The position numbers and the translations under genes are program-made. A model generated the notes under the pieces. It saw only the letters and a list, made by a program, of their open reading frames with translations, was not told the origin of the DNA and made no database searches. A DNA stretch of 64,000 nucleotides from Demequina salsinemoris. Its GTDB lineage: Bacteria > Actinomycetota > Actinomycetes > Actinomycetales > Demequinaceae. Each line of letters opens with the position of its first letter. The stretch's first letter is position 1. The DNA lies in contig NZ_BBQZ01000001.1 of NCBI RefSeq assembly GCF_000974805.1, forward strand, positions 551,929 through 615,928, in the 5' to 3' direction. Shown here one piece after another: positions 33,731-43,286 of the stretch.

Positions 33731-35407
33731 GTGACTCCCGAGCAGCTCAGCGAAGCAATCCGTGCCGCCCTTCTTCAGGGGATCGACGACAGCGACTTCC
33801 AGCTGTCCCCGTTCGATGTCCCGGAGGACATCCGCGTGGAGCGACCGCGCCAGCGCGAGCACGGCGACTGGTCCACCAACGTCGCGATGCAGCTCGCGAA
33901 GAAGGCCGGCACGAACCCTCGCGAGTTCGCGACGACCCTCGCCGAGCGCCTCGGCGAGATCGACGGCATCGACACGGCGGAGGTCGCCGGCCCCGGCTTC
34001 CTCAACATCCGCCTCGCGGCCGGCGCCGCGGGTGAGCTCGCCCGCACGATCGTCCTTGCGAACGGCGCGTACGGGCGCGGCGAGACGCTCAAGGGCGTCA
34101 CCGTGAACCTCGAGTTCGTCTCCGCGAACCCGACCGGTCCCGTGCACCTCGGCGGCGCTCGCTGGGCTGCGGTCGGCGACTCGCTCGCGCGCCTGCTCGA
34201 GTTCCACGAGGCCCGCGTGATCCGCGAGTACTACTTCAACGACCACGGCTCGCAGATCGACAACTTCGCGAAGTCGCTGGTCGCCGCGATCAAGGGCGAG
34301 GACACGCCCGAGAACGGCTACGGCGGCGACTACATCCTCGAGACCGCGAACCGCGTGCTCATCGAGGCCATGGAGGTCGGCGAGAAGGACCCCCTTGAGC
34401 TCGAGGCCGACGAGATGCAGGAGTTCTTCCGCTCGCGTGGGGTTCACCTCATGTTCGACGAGGTGAAGTCCTCGCTGCACGACTTCGGCGTCGACTTCGA
34501 CGTGTACTTCCACGAGGACTCGCTCCACGAGTCCGGCAAGGTCGACAAGGCGGTCAAGGAGCTCAAGGAGTCCGGCGCCCTGTACGAGGCCGACGGCGCG
34601 TGGTGGCTGAAGTCCACCGACCACGGCGACGACAAGGACCGCGTCGTCATCAAGTCCGACGGCAACGCCGCGTACATCGCGGGCGACATCGCCTACATCC
34701 GCGACAAGCACGAGCGCGGCGCTGACCTATGCATCTACCTGCTCGGCGCCGACCACCACGGCTACATCGCGCGCCTCAAGGCCGCCGCGGCCGCGCTCGG
34801 CTACGACCCCGACACCGTCGAGGTCATCATCGGGCAGCTCGTGAACCTCGTGAAGGACGGTCAGCCCGTCCGCATGTCCAAGCGCGCGGGCACGGTCGTC
34901 ACGATGCACGACCTGGTCGACGCCGTCGGCGTGGACGCCGCGCGCTACGCGCTCGCCCGCTCGAGCGCCGACTCGACGATCGACATCGACCTCGACCTGC
35001 TCGCGTCCGCGACCAACGCGAACCCCGTCTTCTACGTCCAGTACGCGCACGCCCGCACCGCGGGCGTCGCCCGCAACGCGGCCGAGTACGGCATCGAGCT
35101 CGACAAGGGCTTCGACGCGTCGCTGCTCACGCACGAGTCCGAGGCCGCGCTGCTGGGCGTGCTCGGCGAGTTCCCGCGCGTCGTCGCCCAGGCGGTCGAG
35201 TACCGCGAGCAGCACCGCGTCGCCCGCTACCTCGAGGACGTGGCCGCTGCGTTCAACAAGTGGTACGACCGCACGCGCGTCACCCCGCTGGGCGACGAGG
35301 AGGTCACGGACCTGCACCACACGCGCCTGTGGCTCAACGACGCCACCGGCATGGTGCTGCGCACGGGGCTCCACTTGCTCGGCGTCTCCGCCCCCGAGAG
35401 GATGTAA
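33731..35407 (+). CDS. argS: Arginyl-tRNA synthetase
   Basis: 558 residues, normal for ArgS. An N-terminal additional domain, class I HIGH-equivalent ([11 protein letters not shown], about residue 134), KMSKS-equivalent ([10 protein letters not shown], about 378) and a C-terminal DALR anticodon-binding domain ([21 protein letters not shown]). It charges tRNA-Arg. The GTG start at 33731 follows a TAGAAT box by 6 nt, suggesting leaderless translation. lysA follows after 3 nt; argS-lysA is the standard actinobacterial order, often continuing to hom-thrC-thrB, which here lie 5.5 kb downstream. Confidence 0.97.
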   Translation: MTPEQLSEAIRAALLQGIDDSDFQLSPFDVPEDIRVERPRQREHGDWSTNVAMQLAKKAGTNPREFATTLAERLGEIDGIDTAEVAGPGFLNIRLAAGAAGELARTIVLANGAYGRGETLKGVTVNLEFVSANPTGPVHLGGARWAAVGDSLARLLEFHEARVIREYYFNDHGSQIDNFAKSLVAAIKGEDTPENGYGGDYILETANRVLIEAMEVGEKDPLELEADEMQEFFRSRGVHLMFDEVKSSLHDFGVDFDVYFHEDSLHESGKVDKAVKELKESGALYEADGAWWLKSTDHGDDKDRVVIKSDGNAAYIAGDIAYIRDKHERGADLCIYLLGADHHGYIARLKAAAAALGYDPDTVEVIIGQLVNLVKDGQPVRMSKRAGTVVTMHDLVDAVGVDAARYALARSSADSTIDIDLDLLASATNANPVFYVQYAHARTAGVARNAAEYGIELDKGFDASLLTHESEAALLGVLGEFPRVVAQAVEYREQHRVARYLEDVAAAFNKWYDRTRVTPLGDEEVTDLHHTRLWLNDATGMVLRTGLHLLGVSAPERM

Positions 35408-35410
35408 GGC

Positions 35411-36748
35411 GTGAGCGCAGTCTGGTCCCGGACAGTCGAGCGCGGCGACGACGGGGCGCTGCGCGTCGGCGGGTGCGACGTGCGCGAGCTCGCGGGCGAG
35501 TTCGGCACGCCGCTGTACATCGTCGACGAGGTGGACCTGCGCGCGCGGGCCGCCGCGTTCCGCGACCACTTCACCGCGGCCTTCGGCCGACACGGCACGA
35601 AGTGCGACGTCTACTACGCGAGCAAGTCGTTCCTGTCCTCGCGCGTGACCCGCTGGATGCTCGACGAGGACCTCCGCATGGACGTCGCGTCGGGCGGCGA
35701 GCTCGAGATCGCTCTGCGAGGCGGGATGCCGCCCGAGCGCATCGGCCTGCACGGCAACAACAAGTCCGACGCGGAGATCGAGCGCGCGCTCCGCGTGGGC
35801 GTGGGGCGCATCGTCGTCGACTCGCTCGACGAGATCGAGATCCTCGACGCGATCGCCTACGAGCTCGGCGTGACCGCGCCCGTGATGGTGCGCATCACGA
35901 CCGGCGTGCACGCCGGCGGCCACGAGTACATCGCCACGAGCCACGAGGACCAGAAGTTCGGGCTGTCGCTCGCCTCCGGCGCGGCGCTCGAGGCGCTGCG
36001 GAGGGTTCACGCCGCCGACAGCCTTGAGTTGCAGGGCATCCACACCCACATCGGCTCGCAGATCCTGTCGGTCGACGCGTTCCGCGAGTCCGCGACCCGC
36101 ATGTTCGGTCTTCGCGCGCAGTTCGCGGCCGAGTCCGGGATCGAGGTGCCCGAGGTGGACCTGGGCGGCGGCTACGCGATCTCGTACCTCCCGGGCGCCG
36201 AGGCGATCGAGCCCGAGCGCGCGGCCTTCGAGATCGCCGACGCCGTCGCATCGTCCCTGGAAGAGGCAGGCGGCACGTGGCCGCGCATCTCGATCGAGCC
36301 CGGCCGCGCCATCTCGGGACCCGCCGGCATGACGCTCTACCGCGTCGGCGTCGTCAAGATGGTGAACCTCGAGGAGGGCGGCCACCGCACGTACGTGGCG
36401 GTCGACGGCGGCATGAGCGACAACATGCGCCCCATCACCTACGGCGCCGACTACACGGCGACGCTCGCGGCTCGACTCTCGGAGGAGCCGCCGAGGCTCA
36501 GCCGCGTGGTCGGCAAGCACTGCGAGAGCGGTGACGTGGTCGTGCGCAACGTCGAGCTGCCCGGCGACGTGAGCAGAGGAGACCTGCTCGCGGTCGCCGC
36601 GACCGGCGCGTACGGGCGCACGATGGCGAACAACTACAACGCGCTGCTGCGCCCGGCGGTCGTGTCCGTGAAGGACGGCGAGGCGACCGTGCACATCCGC
36701 CGCGACACCATGGCGGACCTGCTCAGCTGGGACGTCGCGCCCGAGTAG
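35411..36748 (+). CDS. lysA: Diaminopimelate decarboxylase
   Basis: 445 residues from GTG 35411. This is a fold-III PLP enzyme: the PLP lysine lies in VYYASKSF, followed by DVASGGELEIAL, HGNNKSDAEI, GIHTHIGSQI, the phosphate-binding GGGYAISY, and the active-site CESGDVV and YGRTMANNYN near the C-terminus. It converts meso-diaminopimelate to L-lysine, the last step of lysine synthesis. It sits 3 nt after argS in one operon. A copy of the dispersed GCATCGTCCC word occurs inside the gene at 36248. Confidence 0.96.
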   Translation: MSAVWSRTVERGDDGALRVGGCDVRELAGEFGTPLYIVDEVDLRARAAAFRDHFTAAFGRHGTKCDVYYASKSFLSSRVTRWMLDEDLRMDVASGGELEIALRGGMPPERIGLHGNNKSDAEIERALRVGVGRIVVDSLDEIEILDAIAYELGVTAPVMVRITTGVHAGGHEYIATSHEDQKFGLSLASGAALEALRRVHAADSLELQGIHTHIGSQILSVDAFRESATRMFGLRAQFAAESGIEVPEVDLGGGYAISYLPGAEAIEPERAAFEIADAVASSLEEAGGTWPRISIEPGRAISGPAGMTLYRVGVVKMVNLEEGGHRTYVAVDGGMSDNMRPITYGADYTATLAARLSEEPPRLSRVVGKHCESGDVVVRNVELPGDVSRGDLLAVAATGAYGRTMANNYNALLRPAVVSVKDGEATVHIRRDTMADLLSWDVAPE

Positions 36749-36784
36749 CGGCGGGCTGGACACGGCCTGCTCGATCGCGCCAGA

Positions 36785-37840
36785 GTGTCAGGCGTGACGA
36801 ACATTCCTACGCCCGATCGGATCGTCGCGGTGACGGCGCCGCGTTCCTGGAGCCTCGGTGAGACGCCGTGGGCCGGGGCGGGGCCGCTGCCTCCGAGGTA
36901 TCGCGTCATCGTCGACAACGACTTCTCCGGCGACCCGGACGACGTGTTCCAGCTCGTACATCACCTGCTGTCGCCGAGCGTCGACGTGCGGCTCGTCGTC
37001 GGCTCGCACCTGAGCGAGGACGATCCCTTCGATCCTGGTCCCGACACCGCGTCTCATGCGGTCCTCGTCGCGCGAGAGGTGTTCGCGCGCCTCGGGCTGG
37101 CCGATCACGACCGCATCGTCCTCGGCGCCCAGGCCGCGTTGCCGGACACGTCGACCGCTGTGGACTCGCCCGCCGCGCGCGCGATCATCGCGGAGGCGAT
37201 GCGGGAGGACACGGATCTGCCGCTGTTCTATGCGGCCGGCGGAGGCCTGACGGACCTCGCCTCGGCGCTCCTCCTGGAACCTGCCATCGCGTCGCGGCTC
37301 ACGCTCGTGTGGATCGGTGGTCCGGAGCACGAGGGCCTCGCAACGCCGCCGCCCGGCGGCAGCGCGATCGAGTACAACCTCGCGATCGACGTGGCCGCGG
37401 CGCAGGTCGTCTTCGCCTCCGAGGCAACGATCTGGCAGGTGCCGCGCGACGCGTATCGCCGTTGCCTCGTGTCGTTCGCGGAGCTGCGGGCGCGCGTGCG
37501 TGCCACCGGACCGCTCGGCGCCTACTTGCACGACGAGGCGCTCGAGATCCTGCGCGGCGCCGTCGAGCACTCGGGTCGCGGCGCGGGCGAGGCGTACGCG
37601 CTCGGTGACCAGCCGCTCGTGCTCCTCACCGCCCTGCAGTCGCCCTTCGAGCCCGACCCGAGCAGCAGCGAGTACGTGGTCATGCCGACGCCCGCGATCA
37701 CCGCGGAGGGGACGTACCAGCCCGTCGAGGGCGCGCGCCCGATGCGCGTCTACACGGGCTTCGACACGCGCATGATGTTCGAGGATCTCTACGCGAAGCT
37801 CGCCGAGCACGCCGCCTGGCAGCGCGCTGGTGGGAGCTGA
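36785..37840 (+). CDS. Inosine-uridine nucleoside hydrolase-like protein
   Basis: 351 residues. The nucleoside hydrolase calcium/ribose signature is present near residue 44 as VDNDFSGDPDDVFQL, and a later Asp/Asn-rich strand EYNLAIDVAAAQVVF holds the second metal-ligand region. Such enzymes cleave N-ribosidic bonds of nucleosides. The start is unclear: GTG 36785 and GTG 36794 are both possible and neither has a good ribosome-binding site. The last codons and stop (GGS-TGA) lie within a 49-bp palindromic repeat at 37830-37878. The gene is probably monocistronic. Confidence 0.78.
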   Translation: MSGVTNIPTPDRIVAVTAPRSWSLGETPWAGAGPLPPRYRVIVDNDFSGDPDDVFQLVHHLLSPSVDVRLVVGSHLSEDDPFDPGPDTASHAVLVAREVFARLGLADHDRIVLGAQAALPDTSTAVDSPAARAIIAEAMREDTDLPLFYAAGGGLTDLASALLLEPAIASRLTLVWIGGPEHEGLATPPPGGSAIEYNLAIDVAAAQVVFASEATIWQVPRDAYRRCLVSFAELRARVRATGPLGAYLHDEALEILRGAVEHSGRGAGEAYALGDQPLVLLTALQSPFEPDPSSSEYVVMPTPAITAEGTYQPVEGARPMRVYTGFDTRMMFEDLYAKLAEHAAWQRAGGS

Positions 37841-37878
37841 GCGCAGGATCTGAAGCAGAATCCGCACCCAGCTCCCAC
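37830..37878 (-). repeat. 49-bp palindromic repeat, copy A
   Basis: Imperfect palindrome beginning GTGGGAGCTG and ending CAGCTCCCAC. Its reverse complement aligns end to end with copies B (55726-55774) and C (56802-56850). It overlaps the stop codon of the nucleoside-hydrolase-like gene. Confidence 0.8.
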
Positions 37879-37894
37879 AAGGACGCACGACCCC

Positions 37895-38746
37895 CTAGAG
37901 AGCGGCCTTGACCGCTGCCGCGAGGGAGGTGGGCTCGCGACCGATGAGGTCCGCGAGGTCGGTCGACTCGGTGTGCAGGTCGCCGAGCGCGATCGAGCCG
38001 TCGATCGAGGCCCAGAAGCCGGCGACGCCCTCGGGCATGCCGGCCTCGACCATGCCCGCGGTGAGCTGCTCGACGGTCACGTTCGTGTAGGCGATCTCCT
38101 TGCCGGTGGCCTCGGACACGGCGGCCGCGAGGTCGGCGAGCGTGAAGGCGGGACCTCCGAGCTCGTAGACGGGCTTGACCGTGTCCGCGACGGCGGCGGC
38201 CGCGGCGGCCTCCGCGAAGTCCTGGCGGGTGGCCGCGGAGATGAGGCCGTCGCGCGCGGCGCCGACGATCCCGCCGCGCTCCAGGTAGGAGCCGATCTGC
38301 GCGGTGTAGTTCTCGGTGTACCAGGAGTTGCGCAGCGCGGTGGTCTCGAGCGGGGACTCGGCGAGCAGGCCCTCGGTCGCGATGTGCTCGGGCGCGAGGC
38401 CGTTCGTCGTGTCGTCCGCCTTGAGCAGCGACGTGTAGACGATGCGCTGCACGCCCGCCGCCTCAGCGGCGGTGATCACGGCCTGGTGCTGGGGGAGGCG
38501 CTTGCCGGGCTCGGACGCGGAGACGAGGACGAGGCGGTCGACGCCCTCGAGGGCGGTCGCAAGGGTCTCGGGCTCGTCGTAGTCGGCGGTGCGGGTGCGG
38601 ACGCCGAGGTCGGCGAGGTCCTCGACCTTGGCGGTGTCACGCGCGAGCGCGATCACGTCGAACGGCGAGATGTGCAGGTCGAGCAGCGCGTGGACGATCT
38701 TGCGTCCGAGCTGGCCCGAGGCCCCGGTGACGGCGTAGGTGGTCAT
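37895..38746 (-). CDS. NmrA-like NAD(P)H:quinone oxidoreductase, QorB type
   Basis: 283 residues. N-terminal Rossmann loop YAVTGASGQLGRKIV, then the NmrA-like atypical short-chain dehydrogenase features of QorB/YtfG (ALRNSWYTENY; GAARDGLISAATRQDFAEAA). QorB reduces quinones with NADPH. It is divergent from an HxlR-family regulator, matching the ytfG-ytfH arrangement. AAAGGGAT precedes ATG 38746. A direct-repeat operator in the 99-bp gap probably mediates induction by quinones or other electrophiles. Confidence 0.87.
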   Translation of the reverse strand: MTTYAVTGASGQLGRKIVHALLDLHISPFDVIALARDTAKVEDLADLGVRTRTADYDEPETLATALEGVDRLVLVSASEPGKRLPQHQAVITAAEAAGVQRIVYTSLLKADDTTNGLAPEHIATEGLLAESPLETTALRNSWYTENYTAQIGSYLERGGIVGAARDGLISAATRQDFAEAAAAAAVADTVKPVYELGGPAFTLADLAAAVSEATGKEIAYTNVTVEQLTAGMVEAGMPEGVAGFWASIDGSIALGDLHTESTDLADLIGREPTSLAAAVKAAL

Positions 38747-38787
38747 GGCATCCCTTTCATACAGGCGCGACGTGTTCGCGACGCTCG

Positions 38788-38816
38788 TACTAACTATTCG
38801 AAAGTACTATCTATTC
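38788..38816. promoter_or_regulatory. Direct-repeat operator between qorB-like and hxlR-like genes
   Basis: TACTAACTATTC (38788-38799) and TACTATCTATTC (38805-38816), 12-bp repeats with one mismatch and a 17-bp period. They lie in an AT-rich patch covering the divergent promoters and are the likely site of the HxlR-family regulator. Confidence 0.65.
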
Positions 38817-38845
38817 CGCAGTGCTGGTGACGTATTCTTGAACGC

Positions 38846-39256
38846 GTGACCGCCGATGCCCAGGATGCCTCCGCGCCGAGCCAGGAGCTCGTCGCCGACG
38901 TCTTCGCGCGCGCCTGCAGCTCGCGCGCGGCCTTCGAGGTCGTCACCGGGAAGTGGGCCTCGCTCGTGCTGCTCGCCCTGGTCGAGGGCCCGCATCGCTT
39001 CGGCGAGCTGCGCCGCCACGTCGAGGGCGTGAGCGAGAAGATGCTGTCGCAGGCGCTCCACTCCCTCGAGCGCGAGGGGCTCGTGGCGCGCACCGACCAC
39101 GGGACCGTTCCGCCTCGCGTCGACTACGCGCTCACGCCGCTCGGGGCGGACATCGCGACCCGGTTGCGCGGCGTCGCGGACCTGCTTCAGGGCGCGGTGC
39201 CCGACCTGGACCGCTCGCGCGCTGAGTACGACTCCGAGGGAGCGCGCGTCGAGTAG
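38846..39256 (+). CDS. HxlR-family transcriptional regulator
   Basis: 136 residues with the winged-helix HxlR signature: ARACSSRAAFEVVTGKWASL with a conserved Cys near residue 23, then HRFGELRRHVEGVSEKMLSQ and LEREGLVARTDHGTVPPRVDYALTPLG. Members such as QorR and HypR sense disulfide or quinone stress through that Cys. The GTG start is 7 nt after a TATTCT -10 box (38833-38838), suggesting a leaderless mRNA. It is divergent from the QorB-like gene, its probable target. Confidence 0.9.
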   Translation: MTADAQDASAPSQELVADVFARACSSRAAFEVVTGKWASLVLLALVEGPHRFGELRRHVEGVSEKMLSQALHSLEREGLVARTDHGTVPPRVDYALTPLGADIATRLRGVADLLQGAVPDLDRSRAEYDSEGARVE

Positions 39257-39271
39257 ACGGGGCTCCCGCGA

Positions 39272-39300
39272 GAGCCGCGCGGCGGTCGAGCGAGCGGCTC
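39272..39300. terminator. Possible bidirectional terminator
   Basis: GAGCCGC (39272-39278) and GCGGCTC (39294-39300) with a GC-rich 15-nt loop, between the convergent HxlR and phosphatase genes. The stem is only 7 bp, so this is tentative. Confidence 0.4.
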
Positions 39301-39847
39301 AGACCCGCGCCCACGCGCCGAGCGCGTCGACCGCCTCGACGATCTCATCCATCACGCGGTCGAAGACCGCCTGCGGATGCGACCACGGATCGTCGAGGCT
39401 CCTGAGCGGCACCTCGGCGCGCAGCCGCTCGGCATGCAGGGACGATGCGGCCGCGACCAGTCGCTCGGCCGGGGTGTCCCCGGGCGGGGTCGCGGCCCGC
39501 TCGGACAGGTCGACCGCCTCCTTGAGGCCGAACACGTGGTCGGGCAGGAGCCCCTCGCTCTGCGAGATCCACCGAGAATGCTGGCTCGTCGCGACGAGGA
39601 CGAGGTCGGCCCAGCCGATGAGCTCGGAGTCGAGCTGCGTGGGCCGGTGGCGGGGCATCTCAAGCCCCGCGCGCTCGCGGGCCGACCTGCGGATCTCCCG
39701 GGTCGCGTCCATCCCGATCTCGGCCCACGTGCCCGCGGACCTCACCTCAGCGGCGGATCCCCACTCGCGCGCCGCGAGGTAGTGCATCGCGGGGGAGCGG
39801 CAGATGTTGCCGGAGCAGATCATGAGGACGCGGGCGGGACGGGTCAT
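39299..39847 (-). CDS. Low-molecular-weight protein-tyrosine phosphatase family protein
   Basis: 182 residues. The P-loop CSGNICRSPAM (C-x5-R) is near the N-terminus and the general-acid region is the C-terminal LDDPWSHP, in place of the more usual DPY. Members dephosphorylate tyrosine; some also belong to polysaccharide-export systems or are arsenate-reductase-like. Its ATG overlaps the stop of the upstream DUF817 gene (39844-39847), so the two are coupled. A copy of the dispersed GGGACGATGCGG word lies inside the gene at 39439. Confidence 0.85.
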   Translation of the reverse strand: MTRPARVLMICSGNICRSPAMHYLAAREWGSAAEVRSAGTWAEIGMDATREIRRSARERAGLEMPRHRPTQLDSELIGWADLVLVATSQHSRWISQSEGLLPDHVFGLKEAVDLSERAATPPGDTPAERLVAAASSLHAERLRAEVPLRSLDDPWSHPQAVFDRVMDEIVEAVDALGAWARV

Positions 39848-40773
39848 GGCTCCAGGCTAAGGTCTGGCTCCGGATCAGCCCTCCGCGCGGCCCGCGCCTC
39901 GACCCGCCGCCGCGCCCTGGCCTCGCGTCGCACGACGACGACGCTCGGCTCATCGTCCTCCTTGCCGTCGAGCACTCCCTCGAGCCGCTTGAGCGCCGCG
40001 ACGATCACGAAGCTCAGCGACACGAGCAGCGCCCACGAGCCGACCTTGCCGACGTGCACCATCGTCCAGTGGATCAGCTGGTCCGGGTACGCCCAGGCAC
40101 CCAGCAACGTGGCCGCGTTCTCGGCGAACCACAGCGCGAGGCCGATCGCGACGAAGGACAGCAGCAGCGGCATCCGGTACCGGTGCTCGCGCACCGTGAG
40201 GTGGACGAGGGTGCCGCGCGTCTCGATGAGGAACCCCGCGGCGATCAGCCACCGCAGGTCCGGGATCCAGTGGTGGGTGAAGAAGTTCGCGTACGCCGCG
40301 ACCGCGAGGAACGTCATCGGCCACAGTCGGAACCCGGTCACCCTGAGGTCGAAGCGACGCCACGCCTGGACGATGTAGGAGCCGACGGCTGCGTACATGA
40401 AGCCCGAGTACAGGGGCACTCCTGCGACCTTCGACCACGCCTCGTCCGGATAGACCCACGACCCCACATGCACCTTGAAGATCTCGAGCGCGAGTCCCAC
40501 GAGGTGGAACACGAGGATCACGCCCACCTCGCGCGTCGTCTCCCACCCGGTCGCCCACAGGATCCCCGTGAGAGCCACGGCGAAGATCAGCAGCGCGTCG
40601 TAGCGCGGGATCGGGAGCTCGACCACGGACGTCAGCGCGAGCGCGGCGAAGATCGCCAGCGCGAACACCAGCGACTGGAGCTCGAGCCAGACGAAGCCGA
40701 CCCCGAAGCGCCACAGCCGACGCGGCCGCCAGCGCTCGGGGTCCAGGACATTGCGTTCCCCCACCCGGCCCAT
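39844..40773 (-). CDS. DUF817-family integral membrane protein
   Basis: 309 residues with about seven to eight membrane helices, the first starting at LWRFGVGFVWLELQSLVFAL. Conserved features include ILWATGWETTREVGVILVFH, EIFKVHVGSWVYPDEAW, GVPLYSGFMYAAVGSYI and FTHHWIPDLRWLI, which match the uncharacterised DUF817 (YoaT-like) family. A basic C-terminal tail of about 45 residues, rich in Arg/Ala, is cytoplasmic. It is co-transcribed with the coupled phosphatase gene. ATG 40773 is used; a GTG three codons later is an alternative. The function is unknown. Confidence 0.8.
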   Translation of the reverse strand: MGRVGERNVLDPERWRPRRLWRFGVGFVWLELQSLVFALAIFAALALTSVVELPIPRYDALLIFAVALTGILWATGWETTREVGVILVFHLVGLALEIFKVHVGSWVYPDEAWSKVAGVPLYSGFMYAAVGSYIVQAWRRFDLRVTGFRLWPMTFLAVAAYANFFTHHWIPDLRWLIAAGFLIETRGTLVHLTVREHRYRMPLLLSFVAIGLALWFAENAATLLGAWAYPDQLIHWTMVHVGKVGSWALLVSLSFVIVAALKRLEGVLDGKEDDEPSVVVVRREARARRRVEARAARRADPEPDLSLEP

Positions 40774-40819
40774 CCTGCCCCACGCGACCAGCGATCCGGG
40801 GGAGCGGAGGGCGACTGAC

Positions 40820-40891
40820 GCATCGTCCTCATGCCTGGCGCGCATCGTCCGCCCGCCCCCGTGCGCATCGTCCCCTCGCCGGGACGATGCG
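40820..40891. repeat. Cluster of four GCATCGTCC words, the last two forming a hairpin
   Basis: GCATCGTCC occurs at 40820, 40842 and 40865, with its reverse complement at 40881-40890. The last two make an 11-bp perfect stem with a 6-nt loop (40864-40874 with 40881-40891). The cluster fills the gap upstream of hom and is the densest occurrence of the window's dispersed word. Confidence 0.7.
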
Positions 40892-40917
40892 AGGCCCGGC
40901 GGCCGTGCTCGCTCGGC

Positions 40918-40923
40918 TAGGCT
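40918..40923 (+). promoter_or_regulatory. -10 box of leaderless hom-thrC-thrB operon
   Basis: TAGGCT ends 7 nt before the GTG start of hom at 40931. No ribosome-binding site with normal spacing is present, so a leaderless transcript is likely. Confidence 0.55.
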
Positions 40924-40930
40924 GGGGGGC

Positions 40931-42226
40931 GTGTCTGGAGCGCTGAAAGACCCTGTCAAGGTAGCCGTACTCGGGTGCGGAACGGTCGGGACCCAGGTGG
41001 TGAGGCTGCTCACGGAGCAGGCCGACGACCTGGCGTGGCGCGTAGGCGCGCCCGTGACCCTCGCCGGCGTGTACGTGCGGGACACCTCGGTGCCCCGCGA
41101 CGCCGTCGTCCCGGTCGACGCCCTGACGTCCGACGCCGACGCGCTCATCGCGTCAGCCGACGTGGTCGTCGAGGTGATGGGCGGCCTCGAGCCCGCCCGC
41201 ACGATGATCCTCAAGGCGATCGAGGCCGGCGCAGGCGTCGTGACCGCGAACAAGGCGCTGCTCGCCGCTCACGGCCCCGAGCTGTACGAGGCCGCCGACG
41301 CCGCGGGCGTCGACATGTACTACGAGGCCGCGGTCGCGGGAGCCATCCCGATCGTTCGCCCCGTGCGCGAGTCGCTCGCGGGCGACCACATCACCCGCAT
41401 CCTTGGCATCGTCAACGGCACCACGAACTACGTGCTCGACGAGATGACCACCAAGGGCCTCGCGTACGGCGACGTCGTCGCGGAGGCGCAGCGTCTCGGC
41501 TACGCCGAGGCCGATCCGACCGCCGATGTCGAGGGCTTCGACGCCGCCGCCAAGGCCGCGATCCTCGCCTCGCTCGCGTTCCACCAGCGGGTCTCGCTCG
41601 ACGACGTGTTCCGTGAGGGCATCTCCCAGGTGACCAAGGACGACGTCGCCGCGGCCGCGGAGTCCGGCCACGTCATCAAGCTGCTCGCGATCGCCGAGCG
41701 CGCCGCCGACGGTGTGGCCGTGCGTGTGCACCCCGCGCTCGTCCCGCTCGCGCATCCCCTCGCCGGGGTCCACGGCGCGTTCAACGCCGTCTTCATCGAG
41801 GCCGAGGCCGCGGGCGAGCTCATGTTCTACGGCCAGGGAGCCGGCGGCGCGCCCACCGCGTCGGCTGTGCTCGGCGACATCGTCTCGGTCGCGCGCCACC
41901 GCGCGCAGGGCGGTCGCGGCCCTCTCGAGTCGCACTACGCCGACCACCCCGTGCTGTCGATCGACGCCGTCTCCTCGCGCTTCCAGCTGCGCATGCACGT
42001 GGTCGACAGGCCCGGCATGCTCGCGTCGATCGCCTCGACGCTCGGCAACCGCGGGGTCTCGATCGAGACCGTGCGGCAGAAGCCCGCGCAGCACGAGACC
42101 CACGCGGAGCTCGTCATCGCGACGCACCGCGCGCCCGAATCCGACATGGCACGCGTGCTCGAGGACCTCCGCGCCCTCGACGCCGTGCTCGACATCAGCT
42201 CCGTGCTGCGAATCGAGGGGGAGTGA
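40931..42226 (+). CDS. hom: Homoserine dehydrogenase
   Basis: 431 residues. The NAD(P) fold motif [14 protein letters not shown] is near the N-terminus, the catalytic domain includes [14 protein letters not shown] and [20 protein letters not shown], and a C-terminal ACT domain ([20 protein letters not shown]) is the usual site of threonine feedback inhibition. It reduces aspartate semialdehyde to homoserine for threonine and methionine synthesis. It starts at GTG 40931, probably leaderless, and its stop overlaps the thrC start (42224-42228). First gene of the threonine operon. Confidence 0.96.
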   Translation: MSGALKDPVKVAVLGCGTVGTQVVRLLTEQADDLAWRVGAPVTLAGVYVRDTSVPRDAVVPVDALTSDADALIASADVVVEVMGGLEPARTMILKAIEAGAGVVTANKALLAAHGPELYEAADAAGVDMYYEAAVAGAIPIVRPVRESLAGDHITRILGIVNGTTNYVLDEMTTKGLAYGDVVAEAQRLGYAEADPTADVEGFDAAAKAAILASLAFHQRVSLDDVFREGISQVTKDDVAAAAESGHVIKLLAIAERAADGVAVRVHPALVPLAHPLAGVHGAFNAVFIEAEAAGELMFYGQGAGGAPTASAVLGDIVSVARHRAQGGRGPLESHYADHPVLSIDAVSSRFQLRMHVVDRPGMLASIASTLGNRGVSIETVRQKPAQHETHAELVIATHRAPESDMARVLEDLRALDAVLDISSVLRIEGE

Positions 42227-43284
42227 TGGCCCACGTCTGGAACGGCATCATCCGCGAGTACCTGGACCGTCTTCCGTTCTCCGAGGACGACCGGATCATC
42301 ACGCTCGGCGAGGGAGGCACGCCGCTCGTGCCCGCGCCGTCCATCTCGGACGAGGTCGGCGCGAACGTCTTCGTGAAGGTCGAGGGGATGAACCCCACCG
42401 GCTCCTTCAAGGACCGCGGCATGACCTCCGCGATCACGCAGGTCGTGAAGGACGGCGACCACACCGTCGTGTGCGCGTCGACCGGCAACACGTCCGCCTC
42501 GGCCGCGGCCTACGCCGCGCACGCAGGGCTGCGCTGCGTCGTGATGATCCCGCAGGGCAAGATCGCCGCGGGCAAGATGGCGCAGGCGATCGTGCACGGC
42601 GCCGAGCTCGTGCAGGTGGACGGCAACTTCGACGAGTGCCTCGACATCGTGCGCGACCTCTCGGACAACTACCCCATCGCGCTCGTGAACTCGGTCAACC
42701 CGTACCGCCTCCAGGGGCAGAAGACCGCGGCGTTCGAGATCGTCGACCAGCTCGGCGACGCCCCCGACATCCACATGCTCCCCGTCGGCAACGCCGGCAA
42801 CATCTCCGCCTACTGGATGGGGTTCAAGGAGGCGCTCTCCTCTGGGGACGCGACCCGCCTGCCCAAGATCTGGGGTGTGCAGGCCGCCGGCGCGGCGCCG
42901 TTCGTCGCGGGCCACCCGATCAAGGACCCCGAGACCGTCGCCACCGCGATCCGCATCGGCAAGCCCGCGTCCTGGGACCTCGCGGTCGCTGCCCGCGACG
43001 AGTCCGGCGGCTGGATCCGCGCCGTGTCCGACCAGCAGATCCTCAACGCGCAGGCGCGCCTCGCGGCCGACGTCGGCGTGTTCGTGGAGCCTGCCTCGGC
43101 CGCTCCGATCGCGGGGCTTCTCGCGGCCGCCGCGCTCGGCGAGGTGCCTGCCGGGGCCACGATCACGTGCACCGTCACGGGCAACGGCCTCAAGGACACC
43201 GCGACCGCGCTCGCGGGCCGCGAGATCGAGCCCACCGTGATCCCCGTCGACACCGAGGCCGCCGCGCGCGTGCTCGGCCTGTAG
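42226..43284 (+). CDS. thrC: Threonine synthase
   Basis: 352 residues. This is a fold-II PLP enzyme with the PLP lysine in [12 protein letters not shown], then the phosphate-binding and substrate loops [16 protein letters not shown] and [16 protein letters not shown]. It converts O-phosphohomoserine to L-threonine. The length and lack of the long N-terminal extension match the short actinobacterial type. ATG 42226 overlaps the hom stop (GTG 42223 is possible), and thrB follows after 2 nt. Confidence 0.96.
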   Translation: MAHVWNGIIREYLDRLPFSEDDRIITLGEGGTPLVPAPSISDEVGANVFVKVEGMNPTGSFKDRGMTSAITQVVKDGDHTVVCASTGNTSASAAAYAAHAGLRCVVMIPQGKIAAGKMAQAIVHGAELVQVDGNFDECLDIVRDLSDNYPIALVNSVNPYRLQGQKTAAFEIVDQLGDAPDIHMLPVGNAGNISAYWMGFKEALSSGDATRLPKIWGVQAAGAAPFVAGHPIKDPETVATAIRIGKPASWDLAVAARDESGGWIRAVSDQQILNAQARLAADVGVFVEPASAAPIAGLLAAAALGEVPAGATITCTVTGNGLKDTATALAGREIEPTVIPVDTEAAARVLGL

Positions 43285-43286
43285 CC

